64,000 nt of DNA, taken from Caldifarciminota bacterium SM23_42. GTDB taxonomy: Bacteria > Hydrothermota > Tepidihabitantia > SM23-42. The stretch lies in assembly GCA_001303785.1 (NCBI GenBank), contig LJUJ01000010.1:1-64000 (forward strand), written 5' to 3'. Positions 8,046-17,650 of this stretch are shown in pieces. The position numbers were made by a program, and so were the translations under genes. The notes beneath the pieces are model-generated. The model had not been told where the DNA came from. It saw only the letters and a list, made by a program, of their open reading frames with translations, and ran no database searches. Numbering within the stretch: position 1 is the first letter of the stretch; every line of letters starts with the position of its first letter.

Positions 8046-9581
8046 GTGGTCTATTCTGTTCAGTGCTTATTTGTGGGCTTAGTGCTGATCCTGCCGATGT
8101 TCGGTCCTGCTCAAGAATGGGTGGTACGGTACAATGGGCCGTGTAATGGATATGATTGGGCAAACGCAATTGCGGTTGATGACGCCGGCAACATTTATGT
8201 TACAGGACAGAGTTATGGTGCTGACACTAATTTCGACTATACGACAGTGAAGTACGACGCATCGGGTGTGGAGCAGTGGGTAGTAAGATATGACGGGCCG
8301 ATTAATGACGAAGATGCAGCACTGGCGATCGCGCTTGACAACGTTGGCAATGTCTATGTCACAGGAGCGAGTTGTGGTCCGGGTACCTCTTATGACATTA
8401 CCACACTGAAATATAATGCCTCGGGTGTAGAACAGTGGGTGGCAAGATATGATGGGCCTGGTCATTGGACCGATTGGGCAAGTGCGATCGCGGTTGACAA
8501 TGAAGGTAACATCTACGTCACCGGAGGGAGTTGGGGTAGTGGTACGTACGACGACTATACGACGATAATGTATAATACCTCAGGTGTTGAACAATGGGTG
8601 GCACGATATGATGGTCTGGCCAAAGATACCGACTGTGCGTATGCAATCGCGCTTGATAATGCAGGCAACATCTATGTCACAGGACACAGCTATGGTGGTG
8701 GCACCTTTCGTGACTACGCGACGGTGAAGTATGATGCGTTGGGCGTTGAGCAGTGGGTGGTAAGATATAATGGTATCGGTAATGAGAATGATTGTGCGTA
8801 TGCAATCGCTTTAGACAGCGTCGGAGATGTCTATGTTACGGGTAAGAGTTGGGGTTCGGGCACCTATGAAGACTATGCAACGGTCAAGTATAATGCCTCG
8901 GGTGTCGAGCAGTGGGTTGCACGGTATGATGGTTCAGGTAATGGATATGATCGGGCGTATGCAATCGCAGTGGGCAATGCGGATAATATCTACGTTACGG
9001 GCTGGAGCTGGGGCTCTGGTTCATCGAGTGACTATGCGACGGTCAAGTATGATGCCTCGGGTGTTGAGCAATGGGTGGTAAGATATAACGGGCCCAGTAA
9101 TGAGGCTGATGGTGCAAATGCAGTCGCGCTTGATAATGCAGGCAATATCTATGTCACAGGAGGCAGTGGTTTAGGTGGCCAAGGAGATTTTGCAACGGTA
9201 AAATATGATTCTTGGGGCACAGAACAGTGGGTGGCAAGATATAACGGGCCAGGTAATGGGGATGATGGGGCGAAAGCAATCGCGTTTGATGACGCAGGTA
9301 ACATCTACGTAACGGGACCGAGTTACGGATCAGGCACCTCCGAAGACTATGCAACTATCAAATATTTACCTACAGGTGTCGCAGAGAATACATCCACATT
9401 GGTCGACCAATATAAAATTACGACAACCATCTTTAGCGAACCTCTGCAACTCCCCGAAGGCAAGAAATGCACAATCTTTGACATCACGGGTAGGGTTGTG
9501 GAGCCTGCTGAGATTACCAGGGGGATTTACTTTGTCGAAATAGACGGAAAGGTGGTCCAGAAAGTAATTAAAATAAGGTGA
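8046..9581 (+). CDS. Exported SBBP-repeat beta-propeller protein, paralogue
   Basis: 511 aa, GTG start with AAGGAGG at 8035-8041. A short signal peptide ending GPAQ is followed by eight SBBP repeats (EQWVARYDGPG, NAGNIYVTG, DYATVKYD patterns) and a tail with IFDITGR, GIYFVEID and terminal KVIKIR. Closely related in repeat sequence, repeat number and tail to the protein at 2923-4464, so the two arose by duplication. It follows the damaged YVTN gene by 35 bp and may share its promoter. Surface or extracellular location is inferred from the tail; ligand unknown. Confidence 0.9.
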   Translation: MVYSVQCLFVGLVLILPMFGPAQEWVVRYNGPCNGYDWANAIAVDDAGNIYVTGQSYGADTNFDYTTVKYDASGVEQWVVRYDGPINDEDAALAIALDNVGNVYVTGASCGPGTSYDITTLKYNASGVEQWVARYDGPGHWTDWASAIAVDNEGNIYVTGGSWGSGTYDDYTTIMYNTSGVEQWVARYDGLAKDTDCAYAIALDNAGNIYVTGHSYGGGTFRDYATVKYDALGVEQWVVRYNGIGNENDCAYAIALDSVGDVYVTGKSWGSGTYEDYATVKYNASGVEQWVARYDGSGNGYDRAYAIAVGNADNIYVTGWSWGSGSSSDYATVKYDASGVEQWVVRYNGPSNEADGANAVALDNAGNIYVTGGSGLGGQGDFATVKYDSWGTEQWVARYNGPGNGDDGAKAIAFDDAGNIYVTGPSYGSGTSEDYATIKYLPTGVAENTSTLVDQYKITTTIFSEPLQLPEGKKCTIFDITGRVVEPAEITRGIYFVEIDGKVVQKVIKIR

Positions 9582-9587
9582 TAGTAT

Positions 9588-9622
9588 CGCTGTAATCTAT
9601 TTCTTCATCACTGTAATCGATT
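9588..9622. repeat. Short CTGTAATC repeat
   Basis: TATCGCTGTAATCTATTTC followed by ATCACTGTAATCGAT. A near copy is at 11053-11088 (TATCGCTGTAATCTTTCTG, then TCACCGTAATCGAA). Inverted relatives occur near 45262-45276 and 60835-60867. The two plus-strand copies each lie just after a gene with an exported C-terminal tail. Confidence 0.55.
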
Positions 9623-9632
9623 GCGAAGCAAG

Positions 9633-9692
9633 AGCATCTACTTCATTGAAATTGACGGCGTGGTGACGCAAAAGGTGGTTAAGGTTAGATAG
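9633..9692 (+). pseudogene. Orphan C-terminal sorting-tail remnant
   Basis: Nineteen codons and a TAG stop encode SIYFIEIDGVVTQKVVKVR, the end of the tail found in neighbouring exported proteins (compare GIYFIEIDG...KVVKIR). There is no start codon or preceding protein body in this frame, so this is the stub of a deleted gene or a residue of recombination between tails. Confidence 0.8.
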
Positions 9693-9731
9693 GGCGTAGT
9701 GTTATTAACGTGTGATGGCGAGGGGGTTGGT

Positions 9732-11030
9732 ATGAAGAGTATTGGTCGCTTAGGTATTGCAGTCGCAATACTGATCACATATGGTACTGCACATGCGGCT
9801 ATCTGGTATGTACACCCCGACTCTACACTTAATTCAATTCAAATTGCACTTAATAGTTGTTCTACGAATGACACAGTGCTTGTGGCCACTGGAATCTATT
9901 ACGAGAATTTAATTTGGCCTACGTTAGCGGGAATTAAATTATTGAGTGAATCAGGGCCTGATTCCACTACAATAGACGGGGATTCAACCACAAGGATCAT
10001 TACAATGCCGGGAAGTTTTATAGTAGACTCAAACACAATCGTTGAAGGGTTTACACTTCGGAATGGAGTTTCGAATTCCGGTGGTGCTATCTACTGTTTT
10101 CATGCATCACCAAAGATTATGAACAATCGTATTATAAACAACTGTGCATCAGGTGGAGGTGGGGCTATTTGTTCACACAATGCAAATCTAATTATTGTTG
10201 GCAATACAATTTCAGACAATAATGCTCAATTCGGCGGCGGCATATATCTAACAACAGAAGACAAAGGCACAGAATCATTGACGGTAAATTATAGAATACT
10301 TAGCTTAATATTCAATAATACAATCACAAACAATCAAGCATATCTTGGTGGTGGCATTTTCTGGTACAATGAATGGTTTAGGAATGTTGAAGCTAATATT
10401 ATAACTAACAATCATGCAGCTCATGGCGGAGGCATGTTCTGTATATATGCTGAAGGCTGTACATTGTCTAATAACACAATTACTGATAATTCAGCAGATT
10501 CAATTGGTGGTGGTCTTTATCTGGTAGACTATAATGATAATATAACATGTAATACAATTGCAGGAAACGATGCTGGCGTACTAGCGGGTGGTATCTATAA
10601 AGAATTCTACGGCTATCCCTTGACCATTAGTTACAACAATATTTACAATAACGGATATGCTCTTTTTAATGCCAATTCTTCACAAATACCGATTGATGCG
10701 GAAAATAATTGGTGGGGTGACTCGACTGGTCCGTATCATCCTACAATCAATCCAGGAGGCTTAGGTGATTCGGTGAGTGATTATGTGGATTTCATTCCCT
10801 GGCTATATTGGCCAATTGGTGTTGAGGGGCAGCCAATCGTAAAATCTGTAGAGAAACATTGCAATATGGGCGCAACGGTCTTCAGCGGACCTCTGCAGCT
10901 GCCAAAGGGTCATAAATGCAAAGTCTTTGATATCACGGGAAGACTTGTAGAGCCCAATAGGATACGAGCCGGAATTTATTTCATTGAGATAGATGGGCAA
11001 ATACAGAAGAAAGTTGTAAAAATAAGATAG
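9732..11030 (+). CDS. Exported right-handed beta-helix protein
   Basis: 432 aa. Signal peptide residues 1-22 (ending GTAHA). The body shows parallel beta-helix repeats with NN-rich turns (IMNNRIINNCASGGGGAI, GNTISDNNAQFGGGIYL, NNTITNNQAYLGGGIF), as in NosD/pectate-lyase-like and PbH1 proteins, and the preceding SIQIALNSCSTNDTVLVATGIYYENL segment typical of surface beta-helices. Last 60 residues: sorting tail with VFDITGR, GIYFIEID, KVVKIR. ATG 9732 is chosen over the upstream TTG 9699 because AGGGGG lies 5 nt before it and the signal peptide begins there. Catalytic residues of a lyase are not apparent. Confidence 0.88.
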   Translation: MKSIGRLGIAVAILITYGTAHAAIWYVHPDSTLNSIQIALNSCSTNDTVLVATGIYYENLIWPTLAGIKLLSESGPDSTTIDGDSTTRIITMPGSFIVDSNTIVEGFTLRNGVSNSGGAIYCFHASPKIMNNRIINNCASGGGGAICSHNANLIIVGNTISDNNAQFGGGIYLTTEDKGTESLTVNYRILSLIFNNTITNNQAYLGGGIFWYNEWFRNVEANIITNNHAAHGGGMFCIYAEGCTLSNNTITDNSADSIGGGLYLVDYNDNITCNTIAGNDAGVLAGGIYKEFYGYPLTISYNNIYNNGYALFNANSSQIPIDAENNWWGDSTGPYHPTINPGGLGDSVSDYVDFIPWLYWPIGVEGQPIVKSVEKHCNMGATVFSGPLQLPKGHKCKVFDITGRLVEPNRIRAGIYFIEIDGQIQKKVVKIR

Positions 11031-11052
11031 ATATCGCGGCACTCGTGTCATT

Positions 11053-11088
11053 ATCGCTGTAATCTTTCTGTTGTCACCGTAATCGAAG
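11053..11088. repeat. Short CTGTAATC repeat, second copy
   Basis: TATCGCTGTAATCTTTCTG then TCACCGTAATCGAA, matching 9588-9622. It lies 22 bp after the beta-helix gene stop. Confidence 0.5.
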
Positions 11089-11199
11089 AAGGCGGATCCT
11101 TCGTGAGCGGATTTGTGAGAAAATGTTGAGGGTTTTGCATAATATTGCTTGACTGTCAGTACGGTAGCATTGACATAAACAGAAAAAACAGGAGGAACG

Positions 11200-12626
11200 A
11201 TGTTCAGTGAAGCAAATGTCAAATACCTAAAGAGAATCACGCTGATAGCGTTTGCGTTGCTACTGGTCATTCCCAGTGTGCTTTCTGCCCAATGGGAATC
11301 TGATTATAGGCTAACAACCAACAGTGATTCTTCTTTCACCTCATACAACAATGCCTGGTGTGTTGCAGCACACGCAGATACGGTCCACGTTGCTTGGTAC
11401 GACAATCGTGATGGAAATTACGAAATATACTATAAATGCTCTTCTGATGGCGGCACAACCTGGGGGTCTGACACTAGAATAACTAACGAACCGAGCCCCT
11501 CGTATAATCCGTCAATTGCGTTTACCGGACCAAGTGTACATGTCGTGTGGGAAGATGAACGCAATCAAGATATCGACGTATACCATAAGTGTTCGACAGA
11601 TGGGGGTATTACCTGGGGGCCAGATATATTGGTTACTGATGTATCCGGGCCGCAGGGCATGCCATCGGTTGCAGTTGTCACGGGCTGTGTGCATGTGGCT
11701 TGGGCAGATTTCACTTTGATTGGTAATACCGAGATTTACTATGGCCGTTCAACCGATGGCGGCACGACCTGGCAGGCGCCGGTTCAGATGTCATATGCGC
11801 CTATGTTTTCGGTTTACCCTTCGATTGCAGCACATGAGTCAAACGTGCACGTTGCCTGGCAGGATTCACGGCTTGGATGGTGGAACAATGAGATTTTTTA
11901 CCGACGTTCCACAGATGGTGGCGTAAACTGGGGCGGCGAGCAGCAGCTCACCAGCGATACGACTTTCTCAAACACACCGAGCATTGCGGTATCAGGGAAT
12001 AAGATAACGGTGAGACATGGAGTTCCGATTTTAGGTTGACCAATGATGCTGGCGACTCGCATTATCCCTCAGCGGCTGCGTCAGGTTCAAACCTGCATAT
12101 TACATGGCAGGACAATCGTGATGGTAACGAAGAGATCTATTATAAGGTCTCAAACGATTACGGCATGAGCTGGGATCCTGATGTCAGGCTTACTGATGAC
12201 CAGAGTGTCTCTCAGAATGCGTCCATTGCAGTCTCGGGAGAAAAAGTACATGTGGTATGGACTGACGACAGAGACGGGAACTGGGAGGTATATTACAAGC
12301 GTAATCCAACTGGTAATCCAGGCATAGCTGAATCTCATTATAGTCACCAAACCGCCTTTAGTTTGGTTGCATCACCAAATCCGTTCTCAGAACTAACGAC
12401 ACTTAGCTTTGGCATGGGGCATAACGCAGCGCGCGTGACATTGAAAATCTACGACGCCACAGGTCGTGCAGTCAGACAGTGGGACTATCCGACGATAGGA
12501 CTATCAGACCACGTCAGTTGGGATGGCACCGACCAGGATAATCATAAGCTAGGAAGTGGTGTTTATTTTATGAAATGCACCAATGGTGATTGTATTGCTA
12601 CTGAAAAATTACTTTTAATTAGATAA
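11200..12626 (+). pseudogene. Exported BNR/sialidase-like repeat protein, interrupted
   Basis: The first frame (11200-12039) encodes a signal peptide and BNR-like repeats with the pattern VHVAWYDNRDGNYEIYYK and SSDGGTTWG. It breaks after VSGNKIT and stops at 12037-12039. In another frame the chain resumes as NGETWSSDFRLTNDAGDS, continues with more repeats and ends in a FlgD-like tail (SPNPFSELTTLSFG, IYDATGR, SWDGTDQDN, GSGVYFMK, terminal LLLIR). About 20 codons of one repeat are missing at the joint, consistent with an out-of-frame deletion between imperfect repeats. The downstream part has no ribosome binding site or signal, so it is unlikely to be made alone. Assembly error is the alternative. 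Confidence 0.78.
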
Positions 12627-12959
12627 CCGTTAAATCAGGGAACAGGCATAGCCTATTGGACAACAGAATCGATATGTCGCAGACCTGCCGAAGGCAAGGG
12701 TTATACGTCGTTAGCTTTTGAGGTAGCCGAAAGCCACCTCCTCACCAGGGGTAGAATAGTTTATGCCTGCCTCCGCGCGTGGTTGATTTTGGCGGGTTAG
12801 TCAAGTAATGACGTTATGACTCAATGACATATTGACATGTTATGCATGTCCCTTGACAAGGGCTGATGGATAATTATAGTTTTATGTTGTTGAGTAAACG
12901 TATTCAGTAAGTTTTATATAAAACGATGCAACTGCGTCATGCGGAAAGGAGGTGTGAAA
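12627..12959. other. Intergenic stretch with TGAC array and promoter
   Basis: 333 bp without a gene. 12801-12842 carries a phased array of TGAC units at 8-10 bp spacing (TAATGACGT, TATGACTCA, ATGACATA, TTGACATG). 12841-12851 has TATGCATGTCC, weakly like the ATGTTATGCCTGTCCCC repeat elsewhere. The promoter for the next gene is at 12853-12880. Confidence 0.55.
12853..12880 (+). promoter_or_regulatory. Promoter for exported propeller gene
   Basis: TTGACA at 12853-12858 and TATAGT at 12875-12880, spacer 16 bp, directly after the TGAC array. Confidence 0.65.
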
Positions 12960-14018
12960 ATGTGTAAAAAACCGTTATCGGTTTGCATTATCGCGCTTGC
13001 TGCGATATTCTTTTTGGCAGAGATGGGTAGCGCGGCGGCAGTGACAACACAAGTGAGCACCGAATATGTCCCAACCAGCAGTGCACACAGAGACACGGGT
13101 GATGTGGTTTTTCAGTTCAATTTCAGCGTAGCTGGACTAATAGATGGAATGGCTTGGGATGGTACTAACTTGTGGATTAGTAGTGACGGTGCGGATAGGA
13201 TATACAAATGTGACACTCTAGGTAATCGGCTTGATTCCTTTCCGGCGCCTGACTTTACGGCTACAGGGTTGACCTGGGATGGACAATATCTATGGTGTGC
13301 GGATGGTGGCACCTTCTTTATCTATAAGATGGATCCAGTTACTGGTGCTATACTCGATAGTATTCCGGGTCCTGGTACCGGAGTTTCCTGCGAGGGCTTG
13401 GCTTGGATGAATGACACCATGTGGAATACTAACTGGAATGACAACTGGATATGGCAGCTCGATCCAACCACCGGTACTATCTGGGGTCAATTTCCTACTA
13501 TAGGTACCGGCTCCACGGGGCTTGCGTGGGACTGGATTGACAATTGTCTATGGAATTCAGATCAGACCACGGATTTCATCTATAAACTTGATCCTACTGA
13601 TTGTACGCTAATTACGGCTTTCGCTTGTCCAGATGCAGCGGTCCAAGATCTTGCTTTTGATGGCACCTACCTGTGGACTTGCGGGTGGTATACGGGGAAT
13701 GTATATAAGCTTGATATCGGATACACCGGCGTTGAAGAACATGAGGTAGTAAAGCCATTCACCGTTAGCCTGCAGGTTAGCCCGAATCCGTTCAAGCACA
13801 ATACCGACATCATATGCCAGTTGAGTGATTGCCGTAGTGATGTTCAGCTAAGGATATACGACATTACAGGGCATGAAATAAGGGAATTCACAGGTCAGTC
13901 ATCCGTAACATGGGATGGCACTGACCATGCGAACCGTCGGCTGCCAAGCGGTGTCTACTTCGTGAAATTGAAGGTAGATGGTCAAACTGAGACACAGAAA
14001 CTACTGCTGATAAGATAA
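12960..14018 (+). CDS. Exported beta-propeller protein with FlgD-like tail
   Basis: 352 aa. ATG 12960 follows AAAGGAGG by 8 nt; the upstream in-frame start at 12939 lacks this. Signal peptide of about 25 residues (ending GSAAA). The body contains repeats around LAWDGTNLWISSDGADRIYK, LTWDGQYLWCADGG and LAFDGTYLWTCGWY, a six- or seven-bladed propeller of the glutaminyl-cyclase or Vgb type. The last 90 residues are a FlgD-like tail: VSPNPFKHNTDI, IYDITGH, TWDGTDHANR, PSGVYFVKL, terminal LLLIR. The gene is followed by a strong terminator and so forms a single-gene transcript. No enzymatic motif recognised. Confidence 0.85.
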   Translation: MCKKPLSVCIIALAAIFFLAEMGSAAAVTTQVSTEYVPTSSAHRDTGDVVFQFNFSVAGLIDGMAWDGTNLWISSDGADRIYKCDTLGNRLDSFPAPDFTATGLTWDGQYLWCADGGTFFIYKMDPVTGAILDSIPGPGTGVSCEGLAWMNDTMWNTNWNDNWIWQLDPTTGTIWGQFPTIGTGSTGLAWDWIDNCLWNSDQTTDFIYKLDPTDCTLITAFACPDAAVQDLAFDGTYLWTCGWYTGNVYKLDIGYTGVEEHEVVKPFTVSLQVSPNPFKHNTDIICQLSDCRSDVQLRIYDITGHEIREFTGQSSVTWDGTDHANRRLPSGVYFVKLKVDGQTETQKLLLIR

Positions 14019-14042
14019 AAGCATATCCAAATTAGTATAGAG

Positions 14043-14073
14043 GGAGGCGACTTTCAGTCGCCTCCTTTTTTTT
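14043..14073 (+). terminator. Rho-independent terminator
   Basis: GGAGGCGACT, loop TTC, AGTCGCCTCC, then eight T. A perfect 10-bp GC-rich stem 24 bp after the propeller gene stop. Confidence 0.95.
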
Positions 14074-14084
14074 GTTATCTCTAA

Positions 14085-14124
14085 TGCCAAAAAGTTAAAA
14101 ATGTTATGCCTGTCCCCATGTTTG
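14085..14124. repeat. ATGTTATGCCTGTCCCC repeat, copy 1
   Basis: Contains GTTAAAAATG followed by TTATGCCTGTCCCCATG. The same core of more than 20 bp occurs inverted at 17651-17684 and direct at 17817-17850. Located just after the terminator. The rest of this 273-bp gap (to 14291) shows nothing recognised apart from AAAGGAG before the next start. Confidence 0.8.
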
Positions 14125-14291
14125 CCCAAAGAGCTTGATGTTGTTAACATTTTGCTTATACTTCGTGTCAAATGCTTAGTGTGATTATGCGTCGAAAATG
14201 CAAGTTTATCAGCATAATCAGTGTCTAATTAGGCAATGGGGAATGTAATACAGAATAGGTAGCAGAGGAACCTTGTTGAAAGGAGCATAGG

Positions 14292-16736
14292 GTGATAAGA
14301 ATGGGCAGATATTCTGGACTATTTTTCATTTTGATGCTTACAATAACCAACCAGGGTTATTCGCAAGAACGTCAGGAACGGAGGATTCCGCCAGGAACGA
14401 TCATAGGTCGGGTGGTTGATGCCGAGCTCGGTACTCCGTTGGAGTATGCAAATGCAATTCTATACGAAAAGTCTAGCAAGACTCAGATTACCGGTGGGAT
14501 GACCGATAGCAATGGTGTTTTTCGCTTATTCGCGGTTAAGCCGGGTACCTACACTCTCGAAGTTTCATTCATGGGATACTATCCGAAGGAAATAAAAGAT
14601 GTTGTGATTAGTAATGATCAGGATTTCGCCAGGACAGGCATTATACAATTGGATCGAGCGGTTCTTATGATGGAAGATGTTGATGTGACGAGTGAGAAGC
14701 CGGTAGTGGAGTTTAAGATTGATAAAAAAGTCATTAATGTAAGCAAAGACTTCACAACAATATCCGGTAACGCGGTCGATGTCCTACAGAATGCGCCATC
14801 CGTTACCGTTGACGTTGAAGGCAATGTCAGCCTGCGCGGTAGCACGAATTTCACGCTCTTGATCGATGGCCGGCCAACCGTGCTCGAGCCAAATGACGCA
14901 TTACAGCAGATACCCGCGAGCAATATCGATCAGATCGAGCTTATAACCAATCCTTCGGCTAAATATGATCCGAGCGGCATCGCCGGCATAATTAACATCA
15001 TTATGAAGAAACAGAAAGCACAGGGCACAAACGGCATTGCGAATCTCAATATCGGACTCGACGACAAGTACGGAGCAGATTTCTTGGTGAATCACCGAAC
15101 TGAGAAATTAAGTGTCTTTTTCGGAGCAAACTACAACGATCGTGCGCATCCAGGGACCTTTGTGTTGGAGAATCAGACAACCAGAGGCGATACCACTTCG
15201 TTCATCTCCTCGAGCGGTGATTCCCGATGGGGACGGAAATTCTACGGACTGAGGGGAGGTCTAGATTGGTATCTCAGTGCCAATGATATCTGGAGTTTGG
15301 CGTTCCGATACGGGGTAAGGGATATGGAGATGTCTTCAGAGCGTGATTTCGATGAATGGACTACACCTGGGAATACGCACAACCTCTACATTAGCGAGAC
15401 CAGTGTTGAGCGCGGTGGCAATTTCTATTCGCTTAATATGGATTATGGCCATAACTTCGGTGAAAAAGAACACAAGCTTTCTGGCCATGCTATGTTGAGC
15501 AGGAGGATGGGTGATGAAGAATCCAGCACTGAGCTGCTCGATACGGATAGTGTTGTAACAAGCGGGCAGCGTGCAATAGAAAGAGGTCCCTCAACCCGTA
15601 TGCAATTCAACCTTGATTATGCGCTTCCCATCTGGGGTGTGAACAAGTTTGAGACGGGATACCAGGCCAGTTTAAGGCAAAGTACAGACACCAATGAAGT
15701 GTACGAATACAATCCCCTGACCGATGAATACGAATTCAGGCCAGAATTCAGCAACGTCGTTGAGTATGAAGACAAAATACATTCGCTCTACGCTTTGTAT
15801 AAAGGAGAATGGGGTGATTTCGGATACCAGGGTGGCCTACGCAGCGAGTACCAGTACCGTCGCATCGAACTCATAGGAGAAAATGAGGATTTCACCATTG
15901 ACCAGTGGGATTTTTTCCCGAGCGCGCATGTATCATACAAATTCCCCGGTGAGCATGAGATGATGGCTAGCTATACTCGAAGGATTGAGCGACCTAGAGG
16001 CTGGGAGCTCGAGCCATTTGAAACATGGACGGATGCCTACAATGTCCGCACCGGCAACCCGGCACTCAAGCCCGAATATATCGATTCGTATGAGTTAGGC
16101 TACCAGGAAAACTTAGACCGAAATTCATTTTCGCTTGAGGGTTACTATAGGGTGACTCATAACAAGATCGAGCGCGTGCGTTCGGTATATGACGTAAATA
16201 TCATACTGCACTCGGTGGAAAACGTGGGTACTGACTACTCATACGGTGCGGAGGCGATGATTGAGTGGGATCTATTCAGGTGGTTGAATTTGAATCTAAC
16301 AGGCGATATTTATCAATACCGCGTTGAGGGAGAATTGTATGGTGATGCTTTTTCTCGAGAGAGTTTTAACTGGAACACACGTGTTAATAGTACTTTCAAA
16401 ATCGCGAATTCCACGCGCCTTCAGATAAACGGAATGTACCACAGCCCCTCAGTTTCATCTCAGGGCCGGCGCGAGGGTTTCTACACAACGAATGGTGCTG
16501 TCAGACAGGATTTGTGGAATAAGAAATTAGCGCTTACACTTCAGTTACGTGATATCCTGGGGACGGCTAAACATGAATTCACGAGTGAAGGCAGTGATTT
16601 CCGTTCATACACTGAGTTTTCTCGAAAATCACCCGTTGTGATGCTTACGCTTACGTACAATTTTAATAGGTACAGGCGGGAGCGTCAACCACAAGAAGAA
16701 GGGGAAGAGGAATTTGACGAAGAAGATGTTTTCTAA
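14292..16736 (+). CDS. Outer-membrane beta-barrel receptor (TonB-receptor-like)
   Basis: 814 aa. GTG start with AAAGGAG 7 nt upstream; signal peptide to about residue 25. Residues 35-110 form a carboxypeptidase-regulatory-like domain (IIGRVVDAELGTPLEYANA, GTYTLEVSFMGY). Residues 140-240 are a plug domain (VLQNAPSVTVDVEGNVSLRG, LLIDGRP, IELITNPSAKYDPSGIAG). The rest is a beta-barrel of the outer membrane protein family 3 type with a YTRRIERPRG motif. It probably takes up or exports a substrate across the outer membrane, but no SusD-like partner or transporter is adjacent. The acidic C-terminus (EEGEEEFDEEDVF) is unusual but ends in phenylalanine. Confidence 0.88.
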   Translation: MIRMGRYSGLFFILMLTITNQGYSQERQERRIPPGTIIGRVVDAELGTPLEYANAILYEKSSKTQITGGMTDSNGVFRLFAVKPGTYTLEVSFMGYYPKEIKDVVISNDQDFARTGIIQLDRAVLMMEDVDVTSEKPVVEFKIDKKVINVSKDFTTISGNAVDVLQNAPSVTVDVEGNVSLRGSTNFTLLIDGRPTVLEPNDALQQIPASNIDQIELITNPSAKYDPSGIAGIINIIMKKQKAQGTNGIANLNIGLDDKYGADFLVNHRTEKLSVFFGANYNDRAHPGTFVLENQTTRGDTTSFISSSGDSRWGRKFYGLRGGLDWYLSANDIWSLAFRYGVRDMEMSSERDFDEWTTPGNTHNLYISETSVERGGNFYSLNMDYGHNFGEKEHKLSGHAMLSRRMGDEESSTELLDTDSVVTSGQRAIERGPSTRMQFNLDYALPIWGVNKFETGYQASLRQSTDTNEVYEYNPLTDEYEFRPEFSNVVEYEDKIHSLYALYKGEWGDFGYQGGLRSEYQYRRIELIGENEDFTIDQWDFFPSAHVSYKFPGEHEMMASYTRRIERPRGWELEPFETWTDAYNVRTGNPALKPEYIDSYELGYQENLDRNSFSLEGYYRVTHNKIERVRSVYDVNIILHSVENVGTDYSYGAEAMIEWDLFRWLNLNLTGDIYQYRVEGELYGDAFSRESFNWNTRVNSTFKIANSTRLQINGMYHSPSVSSQGRREGFYTTNGAVRQDLWNKKLALTLQLRDILGTAKHEFTSEGSDFRSYTEFSRKSPVVMLTLTYNFNRYRRERQPQEEGEEEFDEEDVF

Positions 16737-16780
16737 TGCCTGCTGTAAGTGCTTGAACGATTTTTCTTCTTATATTGGCA

Positions 16781-17617
16781 CTACTGCTCTACCAGCTCGA
16801 CACGTCGATTCTTTGCGCGACCTTCCTCGGTTTTGTTTGGCGCAGCCGGGCTCAATGGCCCGACACCGTGAGATTTGAGGCGTTTCTTATCGACACCGTA
16901 TTTTGTGGTGAGAACCTGAAATACCGCTTCGGCGCGACGCTGCGATAAGTCCATGTTAGCATTAAAAGAACCAACATTATCTGTATGCCCTACGATGTAC
17001 AAATTTAGTTTGGGGTTCTGTTCGAGCAGATTGGCGATTTCTTTCAAGGTGGGCTCAGACTCAGGTTTGACATCCGCCTTATTGAAATCAAAGTATATTC
17101 CATAAATAGCAACTTTCCCCATTGTCTTGATGTCTTGAGCCATCGATTTAGCATCTGCGACGATATCCTGCGCCATGCGCTTTACCTCAACGATATTAAG
17201 GTCGTAGCCTGCGCCATCGTTCCATGTGTGGACGTGAATCCAGGTTGTCATGTCTCCCTTTTCCACTCTTAGATAGACATCACTTCGTTCTTCATATATT
17301 TTTGCACCACCGATTTTCTGAATCGCATTTGTGAAGTTACGTAGGATTTGTATTTCACTCGGCGGCTGCGCATCTGAGTTTATGTAGTGGCTTATATAAT
17401 ACCTCTTGCCCTCGACGGTTGTCTCCTCACCTTGTTTGTTGAGGAAATCCATTTGATCGAAATCTCTCATCTCGCAATCCTGAATATAGAATTCAGGCAT
17501 CCTTGTTAGAAGGGGATGATCTACGCACCCCTCCGCATCCTCGTCAGCAAAGACAATGTTTACTAGTAAGATGGATGCGAGACACACACATATTGCCATC
17601 CTGTTTCTATATATCAT
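16781..17617 (-). CDS. OmpA-family peptidoglycan-binding protein
   Basis: 278 aa from ATG 17617, which has AAAGGAGG 8 nt upstream. Signal peptide of about 24 residues ending VFA. The central region is a pseudo-repeated segment (MAQDIVADAKSMAQDIKTMG). The C-terminal 110 residues are a canonical OmpA-like domain: YFDFNKADVKPES, IVGHTDNVGS, LSQRRAEAV, KNRRVEL, with the aspartate and arginine residues that bind diaminopimelate. It likely anchors the outer membrane to peptidoglycan. It converges with the receptor gene, 44 bp apart. Copies of the ATGTTATGCCTGTCCCC repeat lie just upstream. Confidence 0.92.
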   Translation of the reverse strand: MIYRNRMAICVCLASILLVNIVFADEDAEGCVDHPLLTRMPEFYIQDCEMRDFDQMDFLNKQGEETTVEGKRYYISHYINSDAQPPSEIQILRNFTNAIQKIGGAKIYEERSDVYLRVEKGDMTTWIHVHTWNDGAGYDLNIVEVKRMAQDIVADAKSMAQDIKTMGKVAIYGIYFDFNKADVKPESEPTLKEIANLLEQNPKLNLYIVGHTDNVGSFNANMDLSQRRAEAVFQVLTTKYGVDKKRLKSHGVGPLSPAAPNKTEEGRAKNRRVELVEQ

Positions 17618-17650
17618 AGAATATCCTCCTTTTCGATAAACACTTCGTAT

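Noticed and set aside
12036-12626. Separate gene for the second half of the BNR protein
   Set aside because: It begins with TTG inside a repeat, lacks a signal peptide and ribosome binding site, and continues the broken upstream protein in another frame.
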